Positions 33,976-43,171 of a stretch of 64,000 bases of DNA are shown here, one piece after another. How positions within the stretch are numbered: the stretch's first letter is position 1; each line of letters opens with the position of its first letter. Source of the DNA: JAXGPX01 sp040766745. GTDB taxonomy: Bacteria > Bacillota > Sulfobacillia > Fermentithermobacillales > Fermentithermobacillaceae. The notes beneath the pieces are model-generated. The model made no database searches, was not told the DNA's origin, and saw only the letters and a program-made list of their open reading frames with translations. The stretch covers positions 62,001 through 126,000 of the forward strand of contig JAXGPX010000001.1 of the NCBI GenBank assembly GCA_040766745.1, given 5' to 3'. The translations under genes were made by a program, and so were the position numbers.

Positions 33976-35670
33976 CTAATCATCTGCAATGGCAGTGTTC
34001 CTGGCCACTGATTGGTCATTATCCAAAGCTCCGTTTTTCAACACAGGCAAGGAGAGCATAACGGCTGTCCCGCCTTTATCCCGCCTCTCGGCCCACAGAT
34101 CTCCGCCGTGCATTCTGGCAAGGCACCGGCTAACATATAGGCCCAGGCCTATGCCGCTGCTGTACCCGTGGGCATTGGAAGCTCTGTAGAATTGATCAAA
34201 AACCCTTTCGATTTCGTCTTCGGGTATCCCAATTCCTTCATCTTCGATAGTAAGAATAGCCGAGTCGCCTGATAACGTAATGTCGAGCCAAATTCGCTTC
34301 CCTTTGGGGGTATATTTCATTGCATTGTTCAAAATATTTGTTAGAATCTGCCTGATTCGCATTGGATCAACTACCATAGGTACTACTGTTTTGTCATCGA
34401 AAAGGCAGATAATATTGTGTTCATGGTTTTCCATGTATGGTACCAGGGTTTCCTGTAAGAGAGCCCTGAATTCAGTGGGGATTGCGTTTACTGTGTTACG
34501 TTCTCCCTCAAATGCGCGTATAGCGAGCAGGTCTTCAATAAGCGTAGTAATCTGGTTTATGCATGTGTCTGCCAACTGCATGTATTTTACCAGAGATGTA
34601 TTGTCGCTGCTTATGGATGAGCCTATGAGATTGAGCAGCGCTTTTATGGTTTGAACCGGATTTCTGAGCTCATGGCTCATGATCTGAAGAAACTCATTCT
34701 TTACAGACTCAAGTTTTCGAAGGCCTGTAAGATCGTGGAATACCATTAAGAACAGCCCTGGGATAACAGGGTTGGATTTGGATCTCCTAATGCTTACAAG
34801 CAACTCTACATCACCGTGAATACGCGACGTGGCTTTCCAATAATCTTCAGTGTGAGTATCAGTATCAATGGACAATATTGCCGCAGGCGGGATCTTTCCT
34901 GTTATTGACCGTATTTTGAAACGCCTGGCAAACTCCTGAATATCGGGCCCCAAATCTGATAGGGTAGTACAGCCAAGAAACCCTAAACATACATTACTGG
35001 CAGTGAGTATGGTACCTGAATCGTCTGTGGCCACCATGCCTTGGCTCAGGCCGTCTAGCAGGGATTGCCACATTACATCACGGTATCTCGCAGACTTGGT
35101 TAATTTCCATCCCGAATCGTTCCGGAGCAGGGCAAATTGGTGAACGTTGGCAATTTCAATTACATCGTTGATGTGTAGGTTTTCCAATGGGTAAGCACAC
35201 ATTGCGACAATAGGCGAGAAGGTACTGATTCCGCAGAACAGGTCTTCATATTCGAGCACTTGTTGAAGGAATGTAAGCCGGGACAGGTTTCCTGCTATCC
35301 TCAAGCCACTATACCCGGCTGCAATTGCACTGGAGAGTTCTGTTTGCCACCGCCTAAGCGTTGCGTATGTATCAAACTCCTGGTTTTCGTTGCAGTACCA
35401 CTCATCGTACAAGAAAACCTTGATTTGTTCTGCGTTGAGCAGGTGGCCTAGTTCAGGCAACTCGGTTCTGAGGAAATCAAGGGCTTCGTCTTTCTCCAGG
35501 GGTTCTGAACATACCATAATACACCTTTCGTTGTTGAGAAGCCCAGTACGGAAATAGGGAACGATAGGCTCGAACAGCTCTTGTTTGCCCCGGTAGAAGT
35601 GGCATATATGACTGCCTAGAGGTAGGCTTATCAAGGTGCCAAGCCCAGATCCTTTGAATGGTTCATTCAT
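33976..35670 (-). CDS. Sensor histidine kinase with MEDS and PAS-like domains
   Basis: 564 residues from ATG at 35670, preceded by AGAGGA at 8 nt. The N-terminal MEDS (DcmR-type sensory) domain is at about residues 10-185 (GSHICHFYRGKQELFEPI; SPIVAMCAYPL), followed by a PAS-like domain (about 205-320), HisKA with SHELRNPVQTIKALLN, and HATPase with NNAMKYTPKG, DEGIGIPED and GIGLGLYVSR. There is no membrane segment, so it is a soluble sensor. No response regulator is adjacent (orphan). MEDS domains are linked to sensing of small organic compounds in methanogens and methylotrophs; the signal here is unknown. Confidence 0.9.
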   Translation of the reverse strand: MNEPFKGSGLGTLISLPLGSHICHFYRGKQELFEPIVPYFRTGLLNNERCIMVCSEPLEKDEALDFLRTELPELGHLLNAEQIKVFLYDEWYCNENQEFDTYATLRRWQTELSSAIAAGYSGLRIAGNLSRLTFLQQVLEYEDLFCGISTFSPIVAMCAYPLENLHINDVIEIANVHQFALLRNDSGWKLTKSARYRDVMWQSLLDGLSQGMVATDDSGTILTASNVCLGFLGCTTLSDLGPDIQEFARRFKIRSITGKIPPAAILSIDTDTHTEDYWKATSRIHGDVELLVSIRRSKSNPVIPGLFLMVFHDLTGLRKLESVKNEFLQIMSHELRNPVQTIKALLNLIGSSISSDNTSLVKYMQLADTCINQITTLIEDLLAIRAFEGERNTVNAIPTEFRALLQETLVPYMENHEHNIICLFDDKTVVPMVVDPMRIRQILTNILNNAMKYTPKGKRIWLDITLSGDSAILTIEDEGIGIPEDEIERVFDQFYRASNAHGYSSGIGLGLYVSRCLARMHGGDLWAERRDKGGTAVMLSLPVLKNGALDNDQSVARNTAIADD

Positions 35671-35794
35671 TAAGGTCTTCCTCTCAAAAGTTCTGCCGAC
35701 CAAGGTTTTCCAGGGTTCCATGAATAGAATACTCCGTGAAATCTGCCAATTCCTGCTTGCTTCAATCGAATATACGGGATATTCGGATTTTCGG

Positions 35795-36265
35795 TTATTT
35801 ATGATATGTTCTGCCTGATTGGATCATGAATGCCCTGTAAAGCTGCTCAAGTATGATAACAGGTACCATTTGGTGGGGAAACGTCATTGGGCCCAGAGAA
35901 AGAACCCTAGCTGCCTTTGCCAGCACATCTGGTGATAGCCCTGAACTTCCGCCTACAACAAACGCCAGGCTTGAGTGTTCATGGGCCAGTGAGCCAAGCC
36001 ATTTTGAAAAGCCCTCAGATGATATGGTTTCGCCTCTGGAATCCAGGGCTATAGCGTAATCAGAAGGGAGGAGCGAACCGAAGATTCGTGCAGCTTCCCG
36101 GGTTTGGGCATGTCTTGTTCCCAAAGGGGAATTTTGGTCAGGTTCTGCTTTTACCTCGGTAAGTTCAACTGCTGCATAGGGGCGCAGCCTTTTGACATAT
36201 TCCTGCGCCCCTTGCCTGAAGTAGGGTTCTCGTATTTTTCCAACGCAAATTATCTTTATTCTCAC
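35795..36265 (-). CDS. rlmH: 23S rRNA pseudouridine-1915 N3-methyltransferase RlmH
   Basis: 156 residues, normal length. VGKIREPYFRQGAQEYVKRL at the start, FVVGGSSGLSP for the SAM knot and the C-terminal FPHQMVPVIILEQLYRAFMI are RlmH signatures of the SPOUT family. It methylates helix 69 of 23S rRNA. It lies 13 nt after the GerMN-SLH gene, but this need not mean a shared function. Confidence 0.95.
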   Translation of the reverse strand: MRIKIICVGKIREPYFRQGAQEYVKRLRPYAAVELTEVKAEPDQNSPLGTRHAQTREAARIFGSLLPSDYAIALDSRGETISSEGFSKWLGSLAHEHSSLAFVVGGSSGLSPDVLAKAARVLSLGPMTFPHQMVPVIILEQLYRAFMIQSGRTYHK

Positions 36266-36278
36266 AACATCATGCTAC

Positions 36279-37697
36279 CTATTTGTTGTCCGAAATGCCT
36301 GTGGTAATCACCTGCACTGAATATTCGCTGCCGTCTTTGGCGCTTTCAAGGTATACTTCAATTTTACATGGCCCCTGTCCTGTCAGCCTGCCTTTGGCCA
36401 CTGAGAATCCGAACACTCCCCAGCCTTGTCCCTGGGTTGCAGTAGTGTAGTCTGTAAACACGGTTTCACCTGCACTGTTCTTGCCCCTTATTGATACAGT
36501 GCCTTCGAAGGCTGCAGCGGCCCCAAGTACGAGTACGCCATCACTATCCTCTGCACTCCTTCCTGAAGACTTCATTAGGATTACCTGTTGTCCTTCAATC
36601 CCCAGCAACCTGGCTATTACTGTTGTGGTTTCAGCCCGGGTTAATCCACGCCTGGGCCCAAAGCTGCCATCAGGGTATCCATCAAGAAGAGCCCGTTTGG
36701 CGGCAGTGCCAACTGCCTCAAGATATTTCAGTGAAACGTCAGTTTCGTCTGAGAAGGGTTCTACGCTCACCGCTTTTGCGTGGGTTCCAGGGTTGTTTGC
36801 CAGGTAAGCATCGTGAGCCTTAACAAGAATGAACGCCATTTCTTCACGGGTGATCACTTCATCAGGCCGGAATCCGTTTTTGTAGTCATCAGGGCTGATT
36901 AGGCCTGCACTCAGGGCCCTTGCGACATAATTGCGGGACCAGTGGGATTCGGGTACATCTTGAAAAGGCATTGACTCGATTTTGCTTTCAAATGGAAGTT
37001 CCAGGGCTTCTACCAGAAGTTTGACCAGTTCTGCCCTGGTTACTTTCCTCTCAGGCCTAAAAGTGTTGTCTTCGTACCCGTCTATTATGTCGAGAACCTG
37101 CAGAATCGACGTGTACCCTCCGGCCCAGTGCTGCTGCACATCGGGAAAGGATTGAAAACCAGGCTGAAACTCGGGAGTCAGTGGGCCGCTTATGTCAATG
37201 TGCCCTGCAAGGGTTTCAACAGGCTGCCCCTCAACCAAAATTTTTACCGAGGTAACATTGCCGAACTGGGCAAGGGTATTGACTATGGCTTGAAGGAGTA
37301 TAGCCTCTCCGCCGGCACCTACGTTTGCCCTTTGGATGTGGCTGGAAAAGTCAACTGTGCACAGGCCGTCCTTTATGGTAATGCCCCTAACCAGTGTACC
37401 CTCTGGGATTAGGTTTGGGATATAAGGGTTCTCGGGGACTCCGGCTAACAGAGTTTCTATTGCAGTGCGAGCTGGAGCAAGGGTGTATGGGATCGAGTAT
37501 TCTACTGGGAAGAGGAAAGCCCCACTCTTAAGATATATGGGAAAGTATGCTCTGTATCTCGTCCTCGGCGCTTGCTCTGGCTGTGCATATACAGTACCAT
37601 AGCCCGTAAGTGAAGGACCGGCAGTGGTTAATACCAAAGCGATTACCAGCATAGATACTATGGCAACCGGAACCGGGTGTTTTGCACGATTTACCAT
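36279..37697 (-). CDS. Exported GerMN-SLH-Gmad2 domain protein
   Basis: 472 residues from ATG at 37697 (GGTGGAG 4 nt upstream). An N-terminal signal peptide (hydrophobic VPVAIVSMLVIALVLTTAG, cleavage near VYA-QP) is followed by a GerMN domain (about 50-165; LFPVEYSIPY, GLCTVDFSSHIQ), three SLH repeats (about 180-360; DVQQHWAG, DVPESHWSRN, GYPDGSFGPRRG) and a C-terminal immunoglobulin-like Gmad2 domain (about 370-470). GerMN and Gmad2 occur in spore germination proteins; SLH repeats anchor to the cell wall. A cell-surface protein acting at the wall is likely, perhaps during germination. Confidence 0.85.
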   Translation of the reverse strand: MVNRAKHPVPVAIVSMLVIALVLTTAGPSLTGYGTVYAQPEQAPRTRYRAYFPIYLKSGAFLFPVEYSIPYTLAPARTAIETLLAGVPENPYIPNLIPEGTLVRGITIKDGLCTVDFSSHIQRANVGAGGEAILLQAIVNTLAQFGNVTSVKILVEGQPVETLAGHIDISGPLTPEFQPGFQSFPDVQQHWAGGYTSILQVLDIIDGYEDNTFRPERKVTRAELVKLLVEALELPFESKIESMPFQDVPESHWSRNYVARALSAGLISPDDYKNGFRPDEVITREEMAFILVKAHDAYLANNPGTHAKAVSVEPFSDETDVSLKYLEAVGTAAKRALLDGYPDGSFGPRRGLTRAETTTVIARLLGIEGQQVILMKSSGRSAEDSDGVLVLGAAAAFEGTVSIRGKNSAGETVFTDYTTATQGQGWGVFGFSVAKGRLTGQGPCKIEVYLESAKDGSEYSVQVITTGISDNK

Positions 37698-37879
37698 AAT
37701 ACTCCACCTTCTTTCTTGTTTGATAACTGAGTCCTGTCGCATTCTAATAAGACGAAATCTATGCAACCGGGTTCCTGGTATATTCTGTATTTACCCACAA
37801 AACCATCGCAAATTGGCCTGCGGAATTATGGTCACTTCTCACTTGTATTTCATACCATATTTCAAGAGAGGTGAACATA

Positions 37880-38203
37880 ATGACTTTACAGGCATTTATT
37901 ACGTTGGCCATCCTTGTGGAAGTTGCCACAGGCATAGTTAAAACAGTGATTTCTCAATTCAACCTAACACTTTACGATTGGGTTGACCAGGCAATCAGTT
38001 TGGCCTTTTCCACTCTAATAGCAGTTGCTGGGCGGGTAGACTTCTTTTCAATCGTAAATCAAATTATCCCTGTAGATTTCAATCTTCCTAAGGCCCTGGG
38101 AATAATGCTGTCTGCTCTTGTATTGAGCAGAGGCAGCAATGCAATTCATGACTTGTTTAAGAGGCTGAATCCGCCGGCCGAGAATCAGATGAGGCTTTGG
38201 TAG
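37880..38203 (+). CDS. Small membrane protein, holin-like, unknown function
   Basis: 107 residues from ATG at 37880, with AGAGGTG 7 nt upstream. Two or three hydrophobic segments (about 3-22, 35-52, 75-93) and a charged C-terminus (NAIHDLFKRLNPP). Its size and layout resemble phage holins, but there are no lysis genes nearby. I recognise no specific family. It stands alone between minus-strand genes. Confidence 0.65.
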   Translation: MTLQAFITLAILVEVATGIVKTVISQFNLTLYDWVDQAISLAFSTLIAVAGRVDFFSIVNQIIPVDFNLPKALGIMLSALVLSRGSNAIHDLFKRLNPPAENQMRLW

Positions 38204-38277
38204 GGCAGGTGGGCCGGAGCCCGGCGCAAAAAAACATTGATTGCCTGAATGGATAAACAGAAATAAGTTTTGCAGAA

Positions 38278-38745
38278 TTACTGTCCGGCCCAATCACTGA
38301 ACTGGGATAGCCAGTCAGGGTTCCTCGATGCATACAATACGAACAAGCGAATTATCTCTACCAGTTCAGGGCTGATTATATGCTCCATTCTTTCAGTATC
38401 CCTCAATATGTTTTCCTTTACTCCCAGCAACATTAGGAATTGTTCAAGGAGGTTATGCCTTTCTAGAAGAATAGAACCGGTTTTGCACCCTTCTTTGGTC
38501 AGATGAATCAATCCGTAAGGTTCATATTCAACCAAACCTTGTTCGGCCAGCCGCTGCATCATTTTGGTTGCTGACGAAGGCTGGACGTCTAGGCATGCTG
38601 ACAGATCATTGAGACGGACGTAACCTTTTTCTGATGCAATGCGATACAGCATTTCCAGATAATCCTCCATGCTCGGCGTAAGGCCCTCTTCTTCTTCAAG
38701 GGAATACCCTCTGAATGTCTTGAACTGCCCCTGCTCCTGGCCCAC
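38278..38745 (-). CDS. mntR: DtxR/MntR-family metal-dependent regulator
   Basis: 155 residues. After a 20-residue acidic extension, the winged helix (TPSMEDYLEMLYRIA, LNDLSACLDVQPSSATKMMQ, GLVEYEPYGLIHLT) and the dimerisation/metal-binding helices (ERHNLLEQFLMLLGV, DTERMEHIISPE) follow the MntR pattern. Such proteins repress manganese or iron uptake genes. GTG at 38745 has AAGGAG 9 nt upstream. No metal transporter is in the window; galE is divergent. Confidence 0.88.
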   Translation of the reverse strand: MGQEQGQFKTFRGYSLEEEEGLTPSMEDYLEMLYRIASEKGYVRLNDLSACLDVQPSSATKMMQRLAEQGLVEYEPYGLIHLTKEGCKTGSILLERHNLLEQFLMLLGVKENILRDTERMEHIISPELVEIIRLFVLYASRNPDWLSQFSDWAGQ

Positions 38746-38885
38746 AGCTAAGTTCTCCTTCTTTGCATAGAATCATAAAGCAATTTACCTCCACTAGAAG
38801 TCTATGCCTTTGAGCTGGAATATTGCCCCGGCCTTCGATATTATATATGCGTGCAGGGACTCTACATCCAGGGAGTGGATTAGGC

Positions 38886-39896
38886 TTGACTACTATTACC
38901 GGGCCCAAGCCTGAAAAGGTACTGGTTACAGGGGGAGCAGGCTATATAGGAGCTCATACTGTAAAGGCTCTTTGCGAAGCAGGGTACCAGGTGACCGTTT
39001 TTGATGACCTTTCCAGGGGCCATCCTGAGCAAATCCCAGGGATTCCGCTGATTATCGGGCTTTGCGAAGATGAAGGTGCCCTAAGGGACGTATTTTCTTC
39101 TTGCGAGTATGACGCAGTTGTTCATTTTGCCGGAGAAAGCCAATCTGGTGATTCAATGCTAAATCCTGCGAAGTATTTTAGGCGAAACGTTATAGGCGGT
39201 TTGAACCTTTTCTCAGTAATTGCTAAGCAGGGTGTAAAGAAACTGGTCTTCTCATCATCTGCGTCAGTATACGGAGATCCAATACATACTCCCATCCCAG
39301 AGGAATGCCCGGTTAATCCCAAGAGCCCATATGGAGAAGGAAAGGCGTTCCTGGAGAGGGTACTTGAGTGGTACGATAAGGCCTATGGGCTCAGATCGGT
39401 ATCTCTTAGGTATTTTAACGCAGCAGGAGCTGACCCCGGTGGTAGTACAGGCGAAGACCATGACCCAGAGACTCACCTAATTCCCCTGATCTTTCAGGCC
39501 ATATGCACTCAGGAGCCGATTTGTATCTTTGGAGACGATTATCCAACCGATGATGGAACTGCCATACGGGACTATGTTCATGTCACGGATCTTGCAGATG
39601 CTCATGTTCTGGCACTTGAGGCCCTGGGCAAGAACGCCTCGACTTCTATTCTTAATCTCGGTTCGGGCAAAGGCTACTCGGTTATGGAGATTATCGAAGC
39701 AGCAGAGAAAGTGACAGGCAAGACTGTGCCATACAAAGTAGGCCCCAGGCGTCAAGGAGACCCGGCCATTTTGATAGCGTCCTCAGAAAAGGCAAGGGCT
39801 GTATTGGGGTGGGCTCCCAGGCTGTCTTCTTTGGAAGACATAATACGTACTGCCTGGCAGTGGTATTGCAGGGGCAATCCAACAATGAATTCCTAA
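38886..39896 (+). CDS. galE: UDP-glucose 4-epimerase
   Basis: NAD-binding motif VTGGAGYIGAHT lies near the N-terminus, the catalytic YGEGK (Tyr-x3-Lys) and SSSASVYGDP in the middle, and SLRYFNAAGADP and AIRDYVHVTDLADAH follow as in GalE. It interconverts UDP-glucose and UDP-galactose for surface sugars. The start is uncertain: TTG at 38886 puts the Rossmann motif at the usual distance, while in-frame codons upstream to 38823 would add 21 atypical residues. Confidence 0.9.
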   Translation: MTTITGPKPEKVLVTGGAGYIGAHTVKALCEAGYQVTVFDDLSRGHPEQIPGIPLIIGLCEDEGALRDVFSSCEYDAVVHFAGESQSGDSMLNPAKYFRRNVIGGLNLFSVIAKQGVKKLVFSSSASVYGDPIHTPIPEECPVNPKSPYGEGKAFLERVLEWYDKAYGLRSVSLRYFNAAGADPGGSTGEDHDPETHLIPLIFQAICTQEPICIFGDDYPTDDGTAIRDYVHVTDLADAHVLALEALGKNASTSILNLGSGKGYSVMEIIEAAEKVTGKTVPYKVGPRRQGDPAILIASSEKARAVLGWAPRLSSLEDIIRTAWQWYCRGNPTMNS

Positions 39897-40005
39897 TATG
39901 AAGCCTTTCTTTGCAGGAGTTATTCTAATAATGTAGAAGTTCTAATTTGTAGTGCAGATCGATATGGATCTGTCTTGATTGTGCCAATAGAATACAGTGC
40001 GGATG

Positions 40006-40190
40006 AAAACGGCGGGAGAGTCCTGCAAATCAGCAGGCGCCGAAGGAGCAAGGACAAGATCTGAAACTCTCAGGCCCAAATACCGTCGTTGGACGCAACT
40101 CTGGAGAGCCACTTGTGTTTCGTGGCACCAAAGGGGTAACTCGTCGCACTCTATGTAACCGATGGGGAATCTCTCAGGTAAAGGGACAGG
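40006..40190 (+). promoter_or_regulatory. Tandem glycine riboswitch
   Basis: Two consecutive aptamers. The first (about 40006-40090) has GGCGGGAGAGTCCTG, GCGCCGAAGGAGCAA and GAAACTCTCAGGC. The second (about 40091-40188) has CTCTGGAGAGCC, GGCACCAAAGGGGTAA and GAATCTCTCAGGTA. It occupies most of the 415-nt gap before gcvT. Glycine binding should raise expression of the glycine cleavage genes. Nothing else is seen in 39897-40005. Confidence 0.95.
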
Positions 40191-40219
40191 GACTTTGTAC
40201 AGGTTTCCAGTCCCTTTTT
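40189..40219 (+). terminator. Riboswitch-controlled terminator
   Basis: GGGACT (40189-40194) pairs with AGTCCC (40209-40214), followed directly by TTTTT. It begins where the second aptamer ends, so glycine-bound RNA could prevent its formation, giving an ON switch. Confidence 0.8.
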
Positions 40220-40323
40220 GATTGTTCTTCTTGGACTTTAGTGGTGAGAATAAAAGGTGCAGTGAAGCCTGCAGGTTTCCGGTTCTGGCAGTTTTCTAAT
40301 ATCAACAGGAGGTGACGGCAAAA

Positions 40324-41448
40324 GTGGCTGAGGAACTGAAAAAGACTCCTCTCTACGAGACTCATCAAAAGAATGGCGGGAGAATCGTAGACTTCGGCGG
40401 CTGGGCTCTACCGGTTCAGTTTTCAGGGATCAAAGATGAGCACAATGGCTGCCGTACTCATGCTGCTCTTTGGGACGTATCAAACATGGGTGAACTGATG
40501 ATAGAAGGCAAGGAAGCTCTTGATCTTCTCCAGATGGTACTGGTCAACGACATATCAAAGAGCTATCCAGGGAAAGTCATTTATTCGCCTATGTGCTATC
40601 CTGACGGCGGCGTAGTCGATGACCTATTGGTAATGTGCATGGACACCAACAAATACCTGCTTATTGTCAACGGAGCCAACACAGACAAAGACGTTGAATG
40701 GATAGAACCCCTTGCCCGGTATTTCAATGGAACAACTTTTGAGAACATCTCTGATGACATAGCCCAGCTGGCGGTCCAGGGGCCTAACGCTATAAAGATA
40801 CTGAAGAAAATGACAACATATCCTCTGGAACAGATTAAGTATTACCACGGAGTTGAAAATGTAGATATTGCAGGTATCAACTGCCTGGTTACCAGGACAG
40901 GTTACACAGGCGAAGATGGAGTTGAACTTTACTGTAAGGCTGCAGAAGGCCCGGCCCTGTACGACGCGATTGTTGAAAACGGCAAAGACGACGGGTTGAT
41001 TCTAGCAGGCCTTGGATGCAGGGACACACTCAGGTTTGAAGCATCTATGCCTTTGTACGGGCATGAACTTGATGAAAACCATACTCCCCTTGAAGCAGGG
41101 CTCGGCAAATTCGTGGCTTTCGACAAAGGCACCTATTTTATCGGGGCCAAAGCGCTTATGGAGGAGCGGGAAAAGGGCCTGAAGGTAAAACTTGTAGGCC
41201 TTGAAATGGTTGAAAAAGGTGTGCCCAGGAATGGCTACAAGGTATTTGACGAAACAGGCGAAAACGAAATCGGGTACATTACGACAGGGACCTTTGCGCC
41301 ATACCTTGGCAAGTACCTTGCCATGGCATATGTCCCAGTGGAACAAAGCCAGAGAGGCACGAATCTGAACGTAGAGATCAGGGGCAAGAAAGTACTTGCT
41401 CAGGTAGTGAAAATGCCATTTTATCGCAGGGAGGTTAAGAAAAAATGA
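40324..41448 (+). CDS. gcvT: Glycine cleavage system T protein (aminomethyltransferase)
   Basis: Start GTG at 40324, 11 nt after AGGAGG (the GTG at 40312 overlaps that site). 374 residues. GGRIVDFGGWALPVQF, ALWDVSNMGELMIEG and TRTGYTGEDGVELYC are GcvT signatures, with the C-terminal GYITTGTFAP barrel. It transfers the aminomethyl carbon from lipoyl-H protein to tetrahydrofolate and releases ammonia. First gene behind the glycine riboswitch; it overlaps gcvH by 4 nt. Confidence 0.96.
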   Translation: MAEELKKTPLYETHQKNGGRIVDFGGWALPVQFSGIKDEHNGCRTHAALWDVSNMGELMIEGKEALDLLQMVLVNDISKSYPGKVIYSPMCYPDGGVVDDLLVMCMDTNKYLLIVNGANTDKDVEWIEPLARYFNGTTFENISDDIAQLAVQGPNAIKILKKMTTYPLEQIKYYHGVENVDIAGINCLVTRTGYTGEDGVELYCKAAEGPALYDAIVENGKDDGLILAGLGCRDTLRFEASMPLYGHELDENHTPLEAGLGKFVAFDKGTYFIGAKALMEEREKGLKVKLVGLEMVEKGVPRNGYKVFDETGENEIGYITTGTFAPYLGKYLAMAYVPVEQSQRGTNLNVEIRGKKVLAQVVKMPFYRREVKKK

Positions 41449-41834
41449 GTTATCCAGAAAATCTTAAGTACACCAAGGATCATGAGTGGGTTCGCGTAGA
41501 GGGAGGCAAGGCATACGTAGGTATTACCTTCCATGCCCAGGACCAGTTAGGAGACGTAGTGTTCATCGAATTGCCTGAAATTGGAACGGAAATCAAGGCA
41601 GGGGAAATGTTTGCCACTGTAGAGTCTGTTAAGGCTGTATCAGACGTTTATGCCCCGGTATCAGGCAAAATTGTTGAAGTCAACGACGGCCTCAATGATT
41701 CACCTGAACTGGTCAATAACGAGCCTTATGATGAAGGCTGGATGTGTGTAATCGAACTATCCGACCCGTCAGAAATTGAAAACCTAATGGATAGCAGCGC
41801 CTACCAAAAACTGGTGGAAGAGGGCGGAGAGTAA
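41445..41834 (+). CDS. gcvH: Glycine cleavage system H protein
   Basis: 129 residues, normal length. DHEWVR at the N-terminus and the lipoylation site ESVKAVSDVYAP with its Lys are present. The lipoyl arm shuttles between P, T and L proteins. Overlaps gcvT at its start and touches gcvPA (ATGA-type junction) at its end. It is the expected target of the lipoyl genes at 44671-47480. Confidence 0.97.
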   Translation: MSYPENLKYTKDHEWVRVEGGKAYVGITFHAQDQLGDVVFIELPEIGTEIKAGEMFATVESVKAVSDVYAPVSGKIVEVNDGLNDSPELVNNEPYDEGWMCVIELSDPSEIENLMDSSAYQKLVEEGGE

Positions 41835-43171
41835 TGAACTTCTTACCTAATACTGATAAAGACAGGGAGGAAATGCTGAAGACTATCGGAGTAGAATCCA
41901 TAGACGACCTATTCAGCGATATTCCACCCCATTTGAGGTTTAAGGGTGATCTGGATATACCGCCTGCCTTAAGCGAATATGAACTGGCCAAACATATGGC
42001 AAACTTGGCAGACAAGAATGAAGCAAGAGATTTCGTGAACTTCATAGGTGCAGGCTCCTATGACCACTACATTCCGTCTGTGGTACGGCACGTGCTGGCA
42101 CGGTCTGAATTCTATACTGCGTATACTCCTTACCAGGCAGAAATCAGCCAGGCGGTACTTCAGTCTATATACCAGTACCAGACTATGATCTGTGAACTAA
42201 CCGGTATGGATGCGGCAAACGCTTCCATGTATGACGGAGCTTCTGCTGCAGCAGAGTCTGTGACTATTGCGTCAGGGCTTACCAGGCGCAAGAAGGCTCT
42301 GGTGTCAAAAGCTGTACATCCTGAAACCAGGACTGTCATCAAGACTTACGCGGCAGCTCATAACATTGCCGTTGAAGAGATCGACTACAAGGACGGATTG
42401 ACTGATGAACAGGATCTTGCCGGCAAACTAAGCAAAGATGTTGCTTGTGTGGTTGTTCAGCAGCCCAATTTTTTCGGCAACCTTGAGCATGTTGATAGCA
42501 TCTCTTCCAAGTCTAAAGAAGTGGGAGCAACATTCGTAGTTTCAGTAAATCCAATGACCCTTGGACTTTTGAGGCCGCCTGTTGAGTATGGGGCTGATAT
42601 TGTGGTCGGAGAGGGCCAACCCTTTGGGAACCCAATGGCCTTTGGAGGCCCATACCTTGGTGTCATGGCAGTCAACAACAAATACCTCCGCCGGATGCCC
42701 GGCCGCCTGGTGGGAATGACCACAGATGAGAAGGGCAGGAGAGGATTTGTTCTCACCCTGCAGACCAGGGAACAGCATATCAGAAGGGAACGGGCAACGT
42801 CTAATATCTGTTCAAACCAGGCCCTAAATGCCCTGGCTGCTACTGTGTACCTGTCTTGGCTTGGCAAAGAAGGTATTCAGGAGGTTGCTGAACAGTGTGT
42901 ACAAAAAGCGGCGTACCTCGCTGACAGAATTTCAGGCGTTGAGGGATTCAGCCTTTCATGGAAAGCTCCGTTCTTCAATGAGTTTGCTGTTAAGTGCCCG
43001 GTAGATGCGGATAAGGTGGTTAAGGCACTGGAACAGAAGAAGATTCTTGCCGGTTATCCATTGGGACACGCTTATCCTGAGCTGAAAGATCACCTGCTCA
43101 TTGCAGTAACCGAGAAACGAACAAAGTCTGAAATGGATGATCTTGTAGCTGGATTGGAGGGATTGGCATGA
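41834..43171 (+). CDS. gcvPA: Glycine dehydrogenase (decarboxylating) subunit 1
   Basis: 445 residues, the N-terminal half of P protein in two-subunit form. FIGAGSYDHYIPSVV, TAYTPYQAEISQ and NASMYDGASAAAE are conserved. This subunit lacks the PLP lysine, which is in gcvPB. The pair decarboxylates glycine and passes the methylamine to the H protein. The start codon overlaps the gcvH stop. Confidence 0.96.
   Translation: MNFLPNTDKDREEMLKTIGVESIDDLFSDIPPHLRFKGDLDIPPALSEYELAKHMANLADKNEARDFVNFIGAGSYDHYIPSVVRHVLARSEFYTAYTPYQAEISQAVLQSIYQYQTMICELTGMDAANASMYDGASAAAESVTIASGLTRRKKALVSKAVHPETRTVIKTYAAAHNIAVEEIDYKDGLTDEQDLAGKLSKDVACVVVQQPNFFGNLEHVDSISSKSKEVGATFVVSVNPMTLGLLRPPVEYGADIVVGEGQPFGNPMAFGGPYLGVMAVNNKYLRRMPGRLVGMTTDEKGRRGFVLTLQTREQHIRRERATSNICSNQALNALAATVYLSWLGKEGIQEVAEQCVQKAAYLADRISGVEGFSLSWKAPFFNEFAVKCPVDADKVVKALEQKKILAGYPLGHAYPELKDHLLIAVTEKRTKSEMDDLVAGLEGLA

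Noticed and set aside
38205..38235. GC-rich inverted repeat with an adjoining A run as a terminator
   Set aside because: On the plus strand an A run follows it, and on the minus strand the T run comes before the stem, so it is in the wrong place for intrinsic termination.
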